A stretch of 52,287 bases of DNA from Oscillospiraceae bacterium (GTDB lineage Bacteria; Bacillota; Clostridia; Oscillospirales; Oscillospiraceae), in NCBI GenBank assembly GCA_017542425.1, contig JAFXXH010000013.1:1-52287 (forward strand), written 5' to 3'. Under the pieces are notes generated by a model. It had not been told where the DNA came from, did no database searches, and saw only the letters and a program-made list of their open reading frames with translations. The translations under genes and the position numbers were made by a program. Below, piece by piece: positions 32,742-40,274 of the stretch. The first letter of the stretch is position 1. Each line of letters opens with the position of its first letter.

Positions 32742-34109
32742 ATGTACGAGCTGCCCGCACCGGTGAACATGGCCCTGGAACGGCTCCAGAGGGCCGGATA
32801 CGAGGCCTGCCTGGTGGGCGGCTGCGTCCGCGACCTGCTGCGGGGGAAGCCGCCCCAGGACTACGACCTGAGCACCAGCGCCCTGCCGGAACAGACCGAG
32901 ACGGTGTTCGCCGGGGAGCGGCTGGTGGAGACCGGGCTGCGCCACGGCACCGTCACGGTGCTGCTGGAGGGCATGGCCCTGGAGATCACCACCTTCCGGG
33001 TGGACGGAGCCTACTCCGACGCCCGCCGCCCGGATGCGGTGCGCTTCACCCCCTCGCTGACCGAGGACCTGGCCAGGCGGGACTTCACCGTCAACGCCAT
33101 GGCCTGGTCCCCCGCTGCTGGCCTGACAGACCCCTTCGGGGGGCGGGCGGACCTGGAAGCCGGAGTCCTGCGCTGTGTGGGGGACCCGACGTTGCGCTTC
33201 ACGGAGGACGCCCTGCGCATCCTCCGGGCCCTGCGCTTTTCCGCCACGCTGGACTTTTCCATCGAAACGGAGACGGGCAAAGCCCTGCGGGCGCTGGCCC
33301 CCCGGCTGAAACTGGTCAGCGCCGAGCGGGTGTATTCTGAGTTATGTAAACTTCTCTGCGGCCTTCGGGCGGGACGGGTGATCCTGGACTGGACGGAGGT
33401 GCTGGGGGTGGTGCTGCCGGAACTGCTGCCCATGCGGGGCTTTGACCAGCGCAACCGCCACCACTGCTACGACGTGCTGACCCACAGCGTAAAGACCCTG
33501 GAGGGGGTTCCCCCCGTCCCGGACCTGCGCTGGGCGGCGCTGCTGCACGACCTGGGCAAGCCCGCCGCCTTCACCCTGGACGAGAAAGGCGAAGGACACT
33601 TCAAGGGGCACCCGGAGCTCAGCGCCGCGCAGACGGAGCAGATCCTGCGCCGCCTGCGGGCCAGCCGGGCCAGCCGGGAGACCGTCACGGAGCTGGTGCG
33701 GCTGCACGACCGGCCCATCGAGCCCACGGCGCGGGCGGTGCGCCGGGTGCTGAGCCGCTATGGGGCGGAGTTTTTCTCCCGGCTGATGCAGCTGAAACGG
33801 GCGGACAATCTGGCCCAGGCCCCGGAATACCGGGATCGGCAGCAGCTCTATGACCGCATCGAGGCCCTGGCCCGGGACATCCTGCTGGAAAAGCCCTGTC
33901 TGAGCCTGCGGGAGCTGGCGGTGGACGGGAACGATCTGGCAGCTCTTGGAATTCCCAGAGGTCCAAAGCTGGGGCGGACGCTGCAAGCTCTGCTGGACGG
34001 CGTTCTGGATGGGACGCTGGAAAACGAACGGGAGACCCTGCTCCGGGCGGCGCAGACTGTTTCCACCATGTCACAGGACGACGGAAAGGAGTTCCATGAA
34101 TCAAAATAA
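32742..34109 (+). CDS. cca: CCA-adding tRNA nucleotidyltransferase with HD domain
   Basis: A 455-residue class II nucleotidyltransferase that builds or repairs the 3'-CCA of tRNA. The head domain has LVGGCVRDLLRGKPPQDYDLSTSA with the GG and DxD motifs, then RRDFTVNAMAW and the EDALRILRALRFSATL helix. An HD phosphohydrolase-like domain follows (ALLHDLGKPAAF...GHPELSAAQ). CAGGAGG precedes the ATG at 32742. Some tRNAs here (Gly, fMet) already encode CCA, so repair may matter as well as synthesis. It is the first of four closely packed plus-strand genes. Confidence 0.93.
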   Translation: MYELPAPVNMALERLQRAGYEACLVGGCVRDLLRGKPPQDYDLSTSALPEQTETVFAGERLVETGLRHGTVTVLLEGMALEITTFRVDGAYSDARRPDAVRFTPSLTEDLARRDFTVNAMAWSPAAGLTDPFGGRADLEAGVLRCVGDPTLRFTEDALRILRALRFSATLDFSIETETGKALRALAPRLKLVSAERVYSELCKLLCGLRAGRVILDWTEVLGVVLPELLPMRGFDQRNRHHCYDVLTHSVKTLEGVPPVPDLRWAALLHDLGKPAAFTLDEKGEGHFKGHPELSAAQTEQILRRLRASRASRETVTELVRLHDRPIEPTARAVRRVLSRYGAEFFSRLMQLKRADNLAQAPEYRDRQQLYDRIEALARDILLEKPCLSLRELAVDGNDLAALGIPRGPKLGRTLQALLDGVLDGTLENERETLLRAAQTVSTMSQDDGKEFHESK

Positions 34110-34332
34110 GAAGAACCAACAGGATACCGACAGCTCCGGGCTGGCGATCGGCATGTGCCTGGGGCTGAGCATCGGCTGCGCCATCGGCGTTGCGACCCAA
34201 AACATCGGGCTGTGGCTGCCGGTGGGACTGGGCCTGGGCGTCTGCTTTGGCCTGGCCTTTGGCCGAAAGCAAGCCGACGGGGTGCACGAAGAAACGGAAG
34301 AACAAGAGGCCGAAACGGAGGACAACAACTAG
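34096..34332 (+). CDS. Small glycine-rich membrane protein
   Basis: A 78-residue protein: a polar Asn/Gln/Lys start, two Gly-rich hydrophobic segments (SGLAIGMCLGLSIGCAIGVA and LWLPVGLGLGVCFGLAFG) forming a probable helical hairpin, and an acidic tail (EETEEQEAETEDNN). The small-residue spacing resembles glycine-zipper proteins. The start at 34096 follows AAAGGAG and overlaps the end of cca by 14 nt; the frame extends upstream inside cca but without a better start. It directly abuts the next gene. The function is unknown. Confidence 0.8.
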   Translation: MNQNKKNQQDTDSSGLAIGMCLGLSIGCAIGVATQNIGLWLPVGLGLGVCFGLAFGRKQADGVHEETEEQEAETEDNN

Positions 34333-35178
34333 ATGAACGATCAGACTCCCCGGGCCCTGGAGCCCGCCGACTATGTGGAACCCGCCTGTCTCCTCTGCGG
34401 GGAGCCCTTCGGCGAGCCGGAACACTTCCGGCCCGTGCCCATGGACCGGGTGCGCGCCCGGCTGGACGAGCTGGAGGGGCGGCGCGACTTCGCCGGGGCG
34501 GAGCGGCAGCTGAAGTACTGGCTGGAGGAGGCCCGCATGGGCCGGGACAGGCGGGGGGAGTTTTCCCTGCGCAATGAGATGATGGGCTTTTACCGCAAGC
34601 AGGGCCGTCGGGAGGACGCATACCACTGTGCAAGCGAGGCCCTGGCCCTCATCCCTCCCCTGGACATCGCCGACAGCGTGGCCGCTGCGACGTGTTATGT
34701 CAACTGCGCTACGGTCTACGACGCCTTTGACGAACCGGCGCGGGCCCTGCCCTTCTTTGAGCGGGCCCGGACCATCTACGAGCAGCGCCTGTCCCCCGCC
34801 GACCCATTGCTGGGGGGCCTGTACAACAACATGGCCCTGGCCCTGGCCCAGCTGGAGCGCTACGCGGAAGCCATGGAGCTGTTTGCCCGGGCCATTGAAA
34901 TTATGGCAAGCAAACCGGGCGGGGAGCTGGAACAGGCCGTCACCTGGCTGAACATGGCCGACACCCTGCTGGCCTCCCGGGGGGCGGAGGAGGCCGAGGC
35001 GGAGATCCAGAGCTGTCTGGAACGCGCCACCGCCCTGCTGGACGCGCCCAAAGCGCCCCGGGACGGCTATTACGCTTTCGTCTGCGAGAAGTGCGCGCCG
35101 GGCTTTGACTATCACGGCTGGTTCGCCTACGCGGCGGAACTGCGCGGACGGGCGGAGGCCATCTATGCAGGGGCTTGA
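34333..35178 (+). CDS. TPR-repeat protein
   Basis: A 281-residue soluble protein built of tetratricopeptide-like helical repeats from about residue 70 (LRNEMMGFYRKQGRREDAYHCASEAL; ATCYVNCATVYDAFDEPARALPFFERARTIYE; LYNNMALALAQLERYAEAMELFARAIEIM; TWLNMADTLLA). The N-terminus has a CLLCGE cysteine pair that may bind zinc with CEKC near the end. TPR proteins mediate protein contacts. The neighbouring DUF4037 gene overlaps it by 14 nt, and this TPR/DUF4037 pair is probably a functional unit of unknown purpose. It starts one base step after the previous stop codon (TAG, ATG). Confidence 0.85.
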   Translation: MNDQTPRALEPADYVEPACLLCGEPFGEPEHFRPVPMDRVRARLDELEGRRDFAGAERQLKYWLEEARMGRDRRGEFSLRNEMMGFYRKQGRREDAYHCASEALALIPPLDIADSVAAATCYVNCATVYDAFDEPARALPFFERARTIYEQRLSPADPLLGGLYNNMALALAQLERYAEAMELFARAIEIMASKPGGELEQAVTWLNMADTLLASRGAEEAEAEIQSCLERATALLDAPKAPRDGYYAFVCEKCAPGFDYHGWFAYAAELRGRAEAIYAGA

Positions 35179-36106
35179 GATCGCCGGACGCTTTTTTGCC
35201 GAATGCGGGCGGCCCATGCTGGAAGCCGGATTCCCCGCCCTGCTGCCGCATCTGGCGGCGGGACTGCTGGGGGCCGGGTCGGAGTGCTTCGGCTATGACG
35301 ACGCGGTGAGCCGGGACCACGACTTTGAACCGGGCTTCTGCCTGTTCCTGCCGGGGGAGGACCGGATCGACCGGCGGACGGCCTTTGCGCTGGAGCGGGC
35401 CTACGCCAGGCTGCCGAAGGAATTCATGGGCCTGCGCCGGGGCGGACTGGCCCCGGTGGGCGGGCCGCGGCACGGGGTCTTCCGCACGGCGGACTTTTTT
35501 GCCGCGCATCTGGGCGCGCCGGACGGGGTGCTGGACCTGGACGGCTGGCTGCGCGTCCCGGAACACGCCCTGGCCGAGGCCGTCAACGGGGCGGTCTTCT
35601 ACGACGGGCCAGGGGAGCTGACGGACATCCGGGCGCGGCTCGCCCGTTACCCGGAGGACGTGCGGCGGAAGAAGCTGGCCGGGGAACTTCTGCTGATGGG
35701 GCAGAGCGGGCAGTACAACTATCGCCGCTGCCTGGCCCACGGGGAGACCGGGGCGGCGCAGCTGGCGGTCTGCGAATTTGTCCGCAGCGCCATGCACGCC
35801 GTCTTCCTGCTGAACCGGCGCTATCAGCCCTATTATAAATGGAGCTTCCGCGCCATGCGGGAGCTGCCGCTGCTGGCCGCCGAGGCGGACAGTCTGGAAT
35901 TCCTGCTCTCCACGGACAACAGCCCGGAGAACGCGGAGGAGAAATCCTACGCCATGGAGGACCTGGCCGTCCGGGTCATCGGGGTCTTGCAGGAGCAGGA
36001 GCTGAGCCGCGCCGTCTGCGGGGACCTGGAACGGCACGCCTATTCGGTCAACGACTCCATCGCCGATCCGGGGCTGCGGAACCTTCACGTCCTCAGCGCG
36101 GTATAA
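35165..36106 (+). CDS. DUF4037 (nucleotidyltransferase-like) protein
   Basis: A 313-residue protein. Residues about 20-60 (AGLLGAGSECFGYDDAVSRDHDFEPGFCLFL) resemble the nucleotidyltransferase palm seen in DUF4037 proteins, with SRDHD as the likely acidic metal site. The C-terminal region (YYKWSFRAMRELPLL and downstream helices) is the DUF4037 helical part. The start at 35165 overlaps the TPR gene. The reaction it catalyses is unknown; some relatives are annotated with kanamycin-nucleotidyltransferase-like folds. Translational overlap suggests complex formation with the TPR protein. Confidence 0.8.
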   Translation: MQGLEIAGRFFAECGRPMLEAGFPALLPHLAAGLLGAGSECFGYDDAVSRDHDFEPGFCLFLPGEDRIDRRTAFALERAYARLPKEFMGLRRGGLAPVGGPRHGVFRTADFFAAHLGAPDGVLDLDGWLRVPEHALAEAVNGAVFYDGPGELTDIRARLARYPEDVRRKKLAGELLLMGQSGQYNYRRCLAHGETGAAQLAVCEFVRSAMHAVFLLNRRYQPYYKWSFRAMRELPLLAAEADSLEFLLSTDNSPENAEEKSYAMEDLAVRVIGVLQEQELSRAVCGDLERHAYSVNDSIADPGLRNLHVLSAV

Positions 36107-36126
36107 CATGAAAACGGGAGAATAAA

Positions 36127-36816
36127 ATGGACATTCACGGTCTGCAAAAACTGACCCTTCTGGACTACCCCGGCCATGTGGCCTGCACGGTGTTCCTGGG
36201 CGGCTGCGACATGCGCTGCCCCTTCTGCCACAACGCGGAACTGATCGACGGCAGGGCCAAGCCCCTGCTGGACGACGGGGAGCTGCTGCGCTTTCTCCGA
36301 ACGCGGCAGGGCCTGCTGGACGGGGTGGCCATTACCGGGGGGGAACCCCTGCTCCGGGACCTGGCGCCCCTGCTGACGGAGATCAAAGCCCTGGGCTATC
36401 CGGTGAAGCTGGACACCAACGGCACCCACCCGGCGCGGCTGCGGGCGCTGTTGGAGGCGGGGCTGCTGGACTATGTGGCCATGGACGTGAAAAACGCCCC
36501 GGAGCGCTACGCGGAGACCGTAGGGCTGCCCTCCTTCGACATCGGCCCGATCCGGGACTCCGTCGCGCTGCTGCTTGCGCGCGCCCCGGACTATGAGTTT
36601 CGCACCACCGTGGTGGCGGAGCTGCACGACGACGACGCCTTCCCCGCCATCGGGGAGCTGATCCAAGGGGCCAGGCGCTACTTCCTCCAGCCCTTCACGG
36701 ACCGGGACAGCGTGGTCTTCTCCGGCCTTCACGCCCCGGCGCGCCAGGACCTGGAACGCTGGCTGGCTCTCGTGCGCCCCTTCGTCCGGGAGGCGGCGCT
36801 GCGCGGCGTGGACTGA
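36127..36816 (+). CDS. nrdG: Anaerobic ribonucleotide reductase activating protein (radical SAM)
   Basis: A 229-residue radical-SAM activase. The 4Fe-4S motif is C27-x3-C31-x2-C34 (GGCDMRCPFCHN), with the SAM-binding AITGGEPLL and a KLDTNGTHP segment. NrdG uses SAM to generate the glycyl radical on NrdD. It is of the longer NrdG/PflA-like type, and the nrdD gene follows 155 nt downstream on the same strand behind its own promoter. GGGAGAA precedes the ATG at 36127. It could be co-transcribed with the DUF4037 gene 20 nt upstream. Confidence 0.92.
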   Translation: MDIHGLQKLTLLDYPGHVACTVFLGGCDMRCPFCHNAELIDGRAKPLLDDGELLRFLRTRQGLLDGVAITGGEPLLRDLAPLLTEIKALGYPVKLDTNGTHPARLRALLEAGLLDYVAMDVKNAPERYAETVGLPSFDIGPIRDSVALLLARAPDYEFRTTVVAELHDDDAFPAIGELIQGARRYFLQPFTDRDSVVFSGLHAPARQDLERWLALVRPFVREAALRGVD

Positions 36817-36833
36817 TCGTTAAAACATTGTCA

Positions 36834-36847
36834 CCCCCTAGATATTG
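36834..36847 (+). promoter_or_regulatory. Possible NrdR box upstream of nrdD
   Basis: CCCCCTAGATATTG overlaps the start of the -35 box of the nrdD promoter and resembles one arm-rich half of NrdR boxes (CACTAGATATAGTG-like). NrdR is the usual repressor of ribonucleotide reductase operons. Only one such site is clear, and its palindromic match is imperfect, so this is tentative. Confidence 0.35.
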
Positions 36848-36873
36848 ACAGCGCCGCCGCGCTGTGATACATT
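36845..36873 (+). promoter_or_regulatory. Promoter of nrdD
   Basis: TTGACA (36845-36850), a 17-nt spacer and TACATT (36868-36873), about 99 nt before the nrdD ATG. The leader contains a small GGCGTC/GACGCC hairpin near 36917-36934. Confidence 0.75.
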
Positions 36874-36971
36874 ACCTTGTGTTCGCGGAAAACGCGCAAG
36901 GCAGCTTGTTGCCCGGCGTCCCAGGTGAGACGCCATTCAATATAAAAATGAAATTACGCAGGAGGTCCGCC

Positions 36972-39437
36972 ATGTATCAGGTACTCAAGCGCGACGGCGC
37001 CGTCGTGGAGTTTGAGATTGGAAAAATCAGCGCCGCCATTACCAAAGCCTTCGTGGCGCTACAGAAGGAATTTCACCCCAGCGTGATCGACATGATCGCC
37101 CTGCGGGTCACCGCAGACTTTGAAAGCAAGGTCAAAGACGGGCTCATCAGCGTGGAAGACATCCAGGACAGCGCGGAGAAGGTGCTGTCCGAGGCCGGTT
37201 ACGCCGACGTGAGCAAGGCCTACATCCTCTACCGCAAGCAGCGGGAGAAGGTGCGCAACGTCAACTCCGCCCTGCTCAACTACCAGGAACTGGTGGACAA
37301 CTATCTCCAGATCAACGACTGGCGCGTGAAGGAGAACAGCACCGTCACCTACTCCGTGGGCGGCCTGATCCTCTCCAACTCCGGCGCGATCACCGCCAAC
37401 TACTGGCTCAGCGAGATCTATGACCCGGAGGTGGCCGAGGCCCACCGCTCCGGGGCCATCCACCTCCACGACCTGAGTATGCTCACCGGCTACTGTGCCG
37501 GCTGGAGCCTGCGCCAGCTGATCCAGGAGGGGCTGGGCGGCGTGCCCGGCAAGATCACCTCCTCCCCCGCCAGCCACCTGTCCACCCTCTGCAACCAGAT
37601 GGTAAACTTCCTGGGCATCATGCAGAACGAGTGGGCCGGGGCCCAGGCCTTCAGCTCCTTTGACACCTATCTGGCCCCCTTCGTCAAGGTGGACGACCTG
37701 AGCCAGAAGGAGGTCAAGCAGTGCATCCAGAGCTTCATCTACGGCGTCAACACCCCCTCCCGCTGGGGCACCCAGGCCCCCTTCTCCAACATCACCCTGG
37801 ACTGGACCGTGCCCAAGGACCTGGCCGACCAGCCCGCCATCGTGGGCGGCCGGGAGATGGACTTCACCTACGGCGACTGCAAAAAAGAGATGGACATGGT
37901 GAACAAGGCCTTCATCGAGATCATGATCGAGGGCGACGCCAACGGGCGCGGCTTCCAGTACCCCATCCCCACCTACTCCATCACCCGGGACTTTGACTGG
38001 AGCGAAACGGAGAACAACAAACTGCTGTTCGAGATGACCGCCAAATACGGCACCCCCTACTTCTCCAACTATATCAACTCCGACATGGAGCCCAACGACG
38101 TGCGCAGCATGTGCTGCCGCCTGCGTCTGGACCTTCGGGAGCTGCGCAAGAAGTCCGGCGGCTTCTTCGGCTCCGGCGAGAGCACGGGCAGCGTGGGCGT
38201 GGTCACCATCAACCTGCCGCGCCTGGCCTACCTGGCGGCGGACGAGCAGGACTTCTATGCCCGACTGGACAAGCTGATGGACGTGGCCGCCCGCAGCCTC
38301 AAGACCAAGCGCACGGTCATCACCAAACTGCTGGACGCGGGACTCTACCCCTACACCAAGCGCTATCTGGGCACCTTTGAGAACCACTTCTCCACCATCG
38401 GCCTGATCGGCATGAACGAGGTGGGCCTGAACGCCAAGTGGCTGCGGGCCGACCTGACCGACCTGCGTGTCCAGCGCTTCGCCAAGGAGGTGCTGAACCA
38501 CATGCGCGAGCGCCTCAGCGACTATCAGGAGCGCTACGGCGACCTGTACAACCTGGAGGCCACCCCGGCGGAGAGCACCACCTACCGCTTCGCCAAGCAC
38601 GACCGGGAGCTGTATCCCGACATCATCACCGCCAACATGAACGGCGCGCCCTACTACACCAACTCCAGCCACCTGCCGGTGGGCTACACCGAGGACGTGT
38701 TCTCCGCGCTGGATATCCAGGACGAGCTGCAAACCCTCTACACCTCCGGCACCGTATTCCACGCCTTTTTGGGCGAGAAGCTGCCCGACTGGAAGGCGGC
38801 GGCCAATCTGGTGCGGAAGATCGCGGAGAACTACAAGCTCCCCTACTACACCATGAGCCCCACCTATTCCGTGTGCAGCGACCACGGCTATCTGGTGGGC
38901 GAGCAGAAGACCTGCCCCCACTGCGGGAAGACCACGGAGATCTACAGCCGCATCACCGGCTACTACCGCCCGGTGCAGAACTGGAACGACGGCAAGGCCC
39001 AGGAGTTCCGGGACCGCCGCGTCTACAACGTGGGCCGCAGCCACCTGAGCCATGTGGGGCCGCTGAATATGCCGGTCCGCCCCGCCGCGGAGGCCCGCCC
39101 CGCGGACAGCACGCCCCCGGTGCGCGCCAGCACCCCCGCTGCGGACAGCTGCGCCCCCCTCTATTTCGCCCAGACCCAGCCGGAAGCGCCCCAGGCTGCG
39201 GAGGAGGAACTGCTGATGTTCGCCACGAAGACCTGCCCCAACTGCCGCCAGGCGGAAAAGCTGCTGAGCGAGGCCGGAATCCCCTACCGCAAGCTGCTGG
39301 TGGAGGAGCACGGCGACGAGGCGCAGCGGCTGGGCATCCGTCAGGCCCCCACGCTGGTCCAGGGCGAGCAGGTGGTCGGCGTCGGCGTCGGCGCGGTCAG
39401 GAAGTTTGTCAACGAGCGCAAGCAGGTTTTGGCCTGA
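36972..39437 (+). CDS. nrdD: Anaerobic ribonucleoside-triphosphate reductase fused to a glutaredoxin-like domain
   Basis: An 821-residue class III RNR that makes dNTPs under anaerobiosis with a glycyl radical. Residues 1-90 form an ATP-cone (VLKRDGAVVEFEIGKISAAITKAF). The catalytic barrel follows. The zinc site near the end uses C635, C648 and C651 (CPHCGK), and the radical glycine is G663 in SRITGYY. A Pro/Ala-rich linker (about 700-735) joins a C-terminal glutaredoxin/NrdH-like domain, with redox motif C755-P-N-C758 in FATKTCPNCRQAEKLL and the cis-proline QAPTLV. The fused redoxin suggests a thiol-driven NrdD subtype instead of one using formate. GGAGGT precedes the ATG. Confidence 0.92.
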   Translation: MYQVLKRDGAVVEFEIGKISAAITKAFVALQKEFHPSVIDMIALRVTADFESKVKDGLISVEDIQDSAEKVLSEAGYADVSKAYILYRKQREKVRNVNSALLNYQELVDNYLQINDWRVKENSTVTYSVGGLILSNSGAITANYWLSEIYDPEVAEAHRSGAIHLHDLSMLTGYCAGWSLRQLIQEGLGGVPGKITSSPASHLSTLCNQMVNFLGIMQNEWAGAQAFSSFDTYLAPFVKVDDLSQKEVKQCIQSFIYGVNTPSRWGTQAPFSNITLDWTVPKDLADQPAIVGGREMDFTYGDCKKEMDMVNKAFIEIMIEGDANGRGFQYPIPTYSITRDFDWSETENNKLLFEMTAKYGTPYFSNYINSDMEPNDVRSMCCRLRLDLRELRKKSGGFFGSGESTGSVGVVTINLPRLAYLAADEQDFYARLDKLMDVAARSLKTKRTVITKLLDAGLYPYTKRYLGTFENHFSTIGLIGMNEVGLNAKWLRADLTDLRVQRFAKEVLNHMRERLSDYQERYGDLYNLEATPAESTTYRFAKHDRELYPDIITANMNGAPYYTNSSHLPVGYTEDVFSALDIQDELQTLYTSGTVFHAFLGEKLPDWKAAANLVRKIAENYKLPYYTMSPTYSVCSDHGYLVGEQKTCPHCGKTTEIYSRITGYYRPVQNWNDGKAQEFRDRRVYNVGRSHLSHVGPLNMPVRPAAEARPADSTPPVRASTPAADSCAPLYFAQTQPEAPQAAEEELLMFATKTCPNCRQAEKLLSEAGIPYRKLLVEEHGDEAQRLGIRQAPTLVQGEQVVGVGVGAVRKFVNERKQVLA

Positions 39438-39447
39438 ATGTGAAAGG

Positions 39448-39479
39448 ATCTGGAGCCGCTTTTTTGGGCGGCTCCAGAT
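39448..39479 (+). terminator. Hairpin after nrdD, weak terminator
   Basis: A 12-bp perfect stem (39448-39459 with 39468-39479) whose loop is T-rich. No T-run follows the stem, so intrinsic termination is doubtful. Confidence 0.45.
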
Positions 39480-39509
39480 TCCGCTCTATCACGGGAAAGA
39501 GTGGAAGAT

Positions 39510-39704
39510 ATGGCCGAGCATCGGAGTGAAAACGAATGGCGCGACCCCGGACACATCGACCACTGGGAGGACATGCTGCCGGAGGAACGGCGCTTTGAGC
39601 GGGCCAGCAGCCCCGTGGGGAGGCCCGGCTGGGGGAAGCTGCTGATGGTGCTGGCGGCGCTGTACTGGATCGTCAACACCTTGGCGTCTTGTCGGAACGG
39701 ATGA
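39510..39704 (+). CDS. Small putative membrane protein
   Basis: A 64-residue protein (67 if the GTG at 39501 is used): a charged N-terminal half (HRSENEWRDPGHIDHWEDMLPEERRFER) and one hydrophobic segment near the C-terminus (LLMVLAALYWIVNTLA), giving a probable single-helix, C-tail membrane protein. The ribosome-binding site is weak (GGGAAAGAGTGG). It lies just after nrdD and before the repeat patch. I do not recognise a family; it may be genuine because its codon pattern matches the surroundings. Confidence 0.5.
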   Translation: MAEHRSENEWRDPGHIDHWEDMLPEERRFERASSPVGRPGWGKLLMVLAALYWIVNTLASCRNG

Positions 39705-39743
39705 GTTTGGCGGAGGCATCGCCAATGCAGCTTCGCTTTGCAG

Positions 39744-40018
39744 GGAACGCCGGGGACGGCGTTCCCTGCCGGACGGGTGCGGATTCGCCGAACCTGGGCG
39801 ATGGACATGGGCGGCTGCTGCCGGGCCGTCGAGGACGCCGGCCCCTACAATACGATTTGCGGATTCGCCGAACCTGGGCGTGGACATGGGCGGCGGCTGC
39901 CGGGCCGTCGAGGACGCCGGCCCCTACAATACGATTTGCGGATTCGCCGAACCTGGGCGTGGACATGGGCGGCGGCTGCCGGGCCGTCGGGGACGCCTGC
40001 CCCTACAATACGATTTGC
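39744..40018. repeat. Second patch of the ~80-nt hairpin repeat family
   Basis: One unit at 39744-39789 nearly copies the unit at 173-218 (stem GGAACGCC/GGCGTTCC, then a CGGATTCGCC end). Three close tandem units follow, starting with GGATTCGCC at 39781, 39861 and 39940 (periods 80 and 79 nt), each with GGGCCG...CGGCCC, then CCTACAATACG. The last unit has one mismatch in the stem. The frame of prfC is open through this patch, but no start signal supports coding. Confidence 0.85.
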
Positions 40019-40105
40019 AAAACATTCTTCGGATTCGCAAACGGCTTTCTGGAGGCCGGGGCCTTGCTGCGGCGGAGGCTCTGATCCCAAAAACGATGCA
40101 GCATT

Positions 40106-40146
40106 CCATCACACGGGGGCTTCTTTTTTGCCCGCCGTGATTTTTT
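40106..40146 (+). terminator. Possible terminator after the repeat patch
   Basis: An imperfect hairpin (ATCACACGG/CCGTGAT with GGGC/GCCC) followed directly by TTTTTT at 40141-40146. It would stop read-through from the repeat patch before the prfC promoter. Confidence 0.5.
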
Positions 40147-40148
40147 GC

Positions 40149-40177
40149 TTGCCATTTCCCTCCATCCGGGATAAAAT
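40149..40177 (+). promoter_or_regulatory. Promoter of prfC
   Basis: TTGCCA (40149-40154), a 17-nt spacer and TAAAAT (40172-40177), 97 nt before the ATG at 40275. Confidence 0.6.
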
Positions 40178-40274
40178 AAAGTATTATTACCATTCGGAAA
40201 GGATTCGGAACCATGCGCTGTTGATACCATCGTTTGCTCCCGAAACAAATTTTCAAAGAAAGGAACAAACGACC

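Noticed and set aside
37059..39311. 750-codon minus-strand frame opposite nrdD
   Set aside because: It is an antisense shadow of a well-conserved gene, with Gly/Val/His-rich content typical of such frames.
39738..40274. N-terminal extension of prfC through the repeat patch
   Set aside because: Release factor 3 begins at 40275, with its own ribosome-binding site and promoter; the extension is translated repeat sequence.
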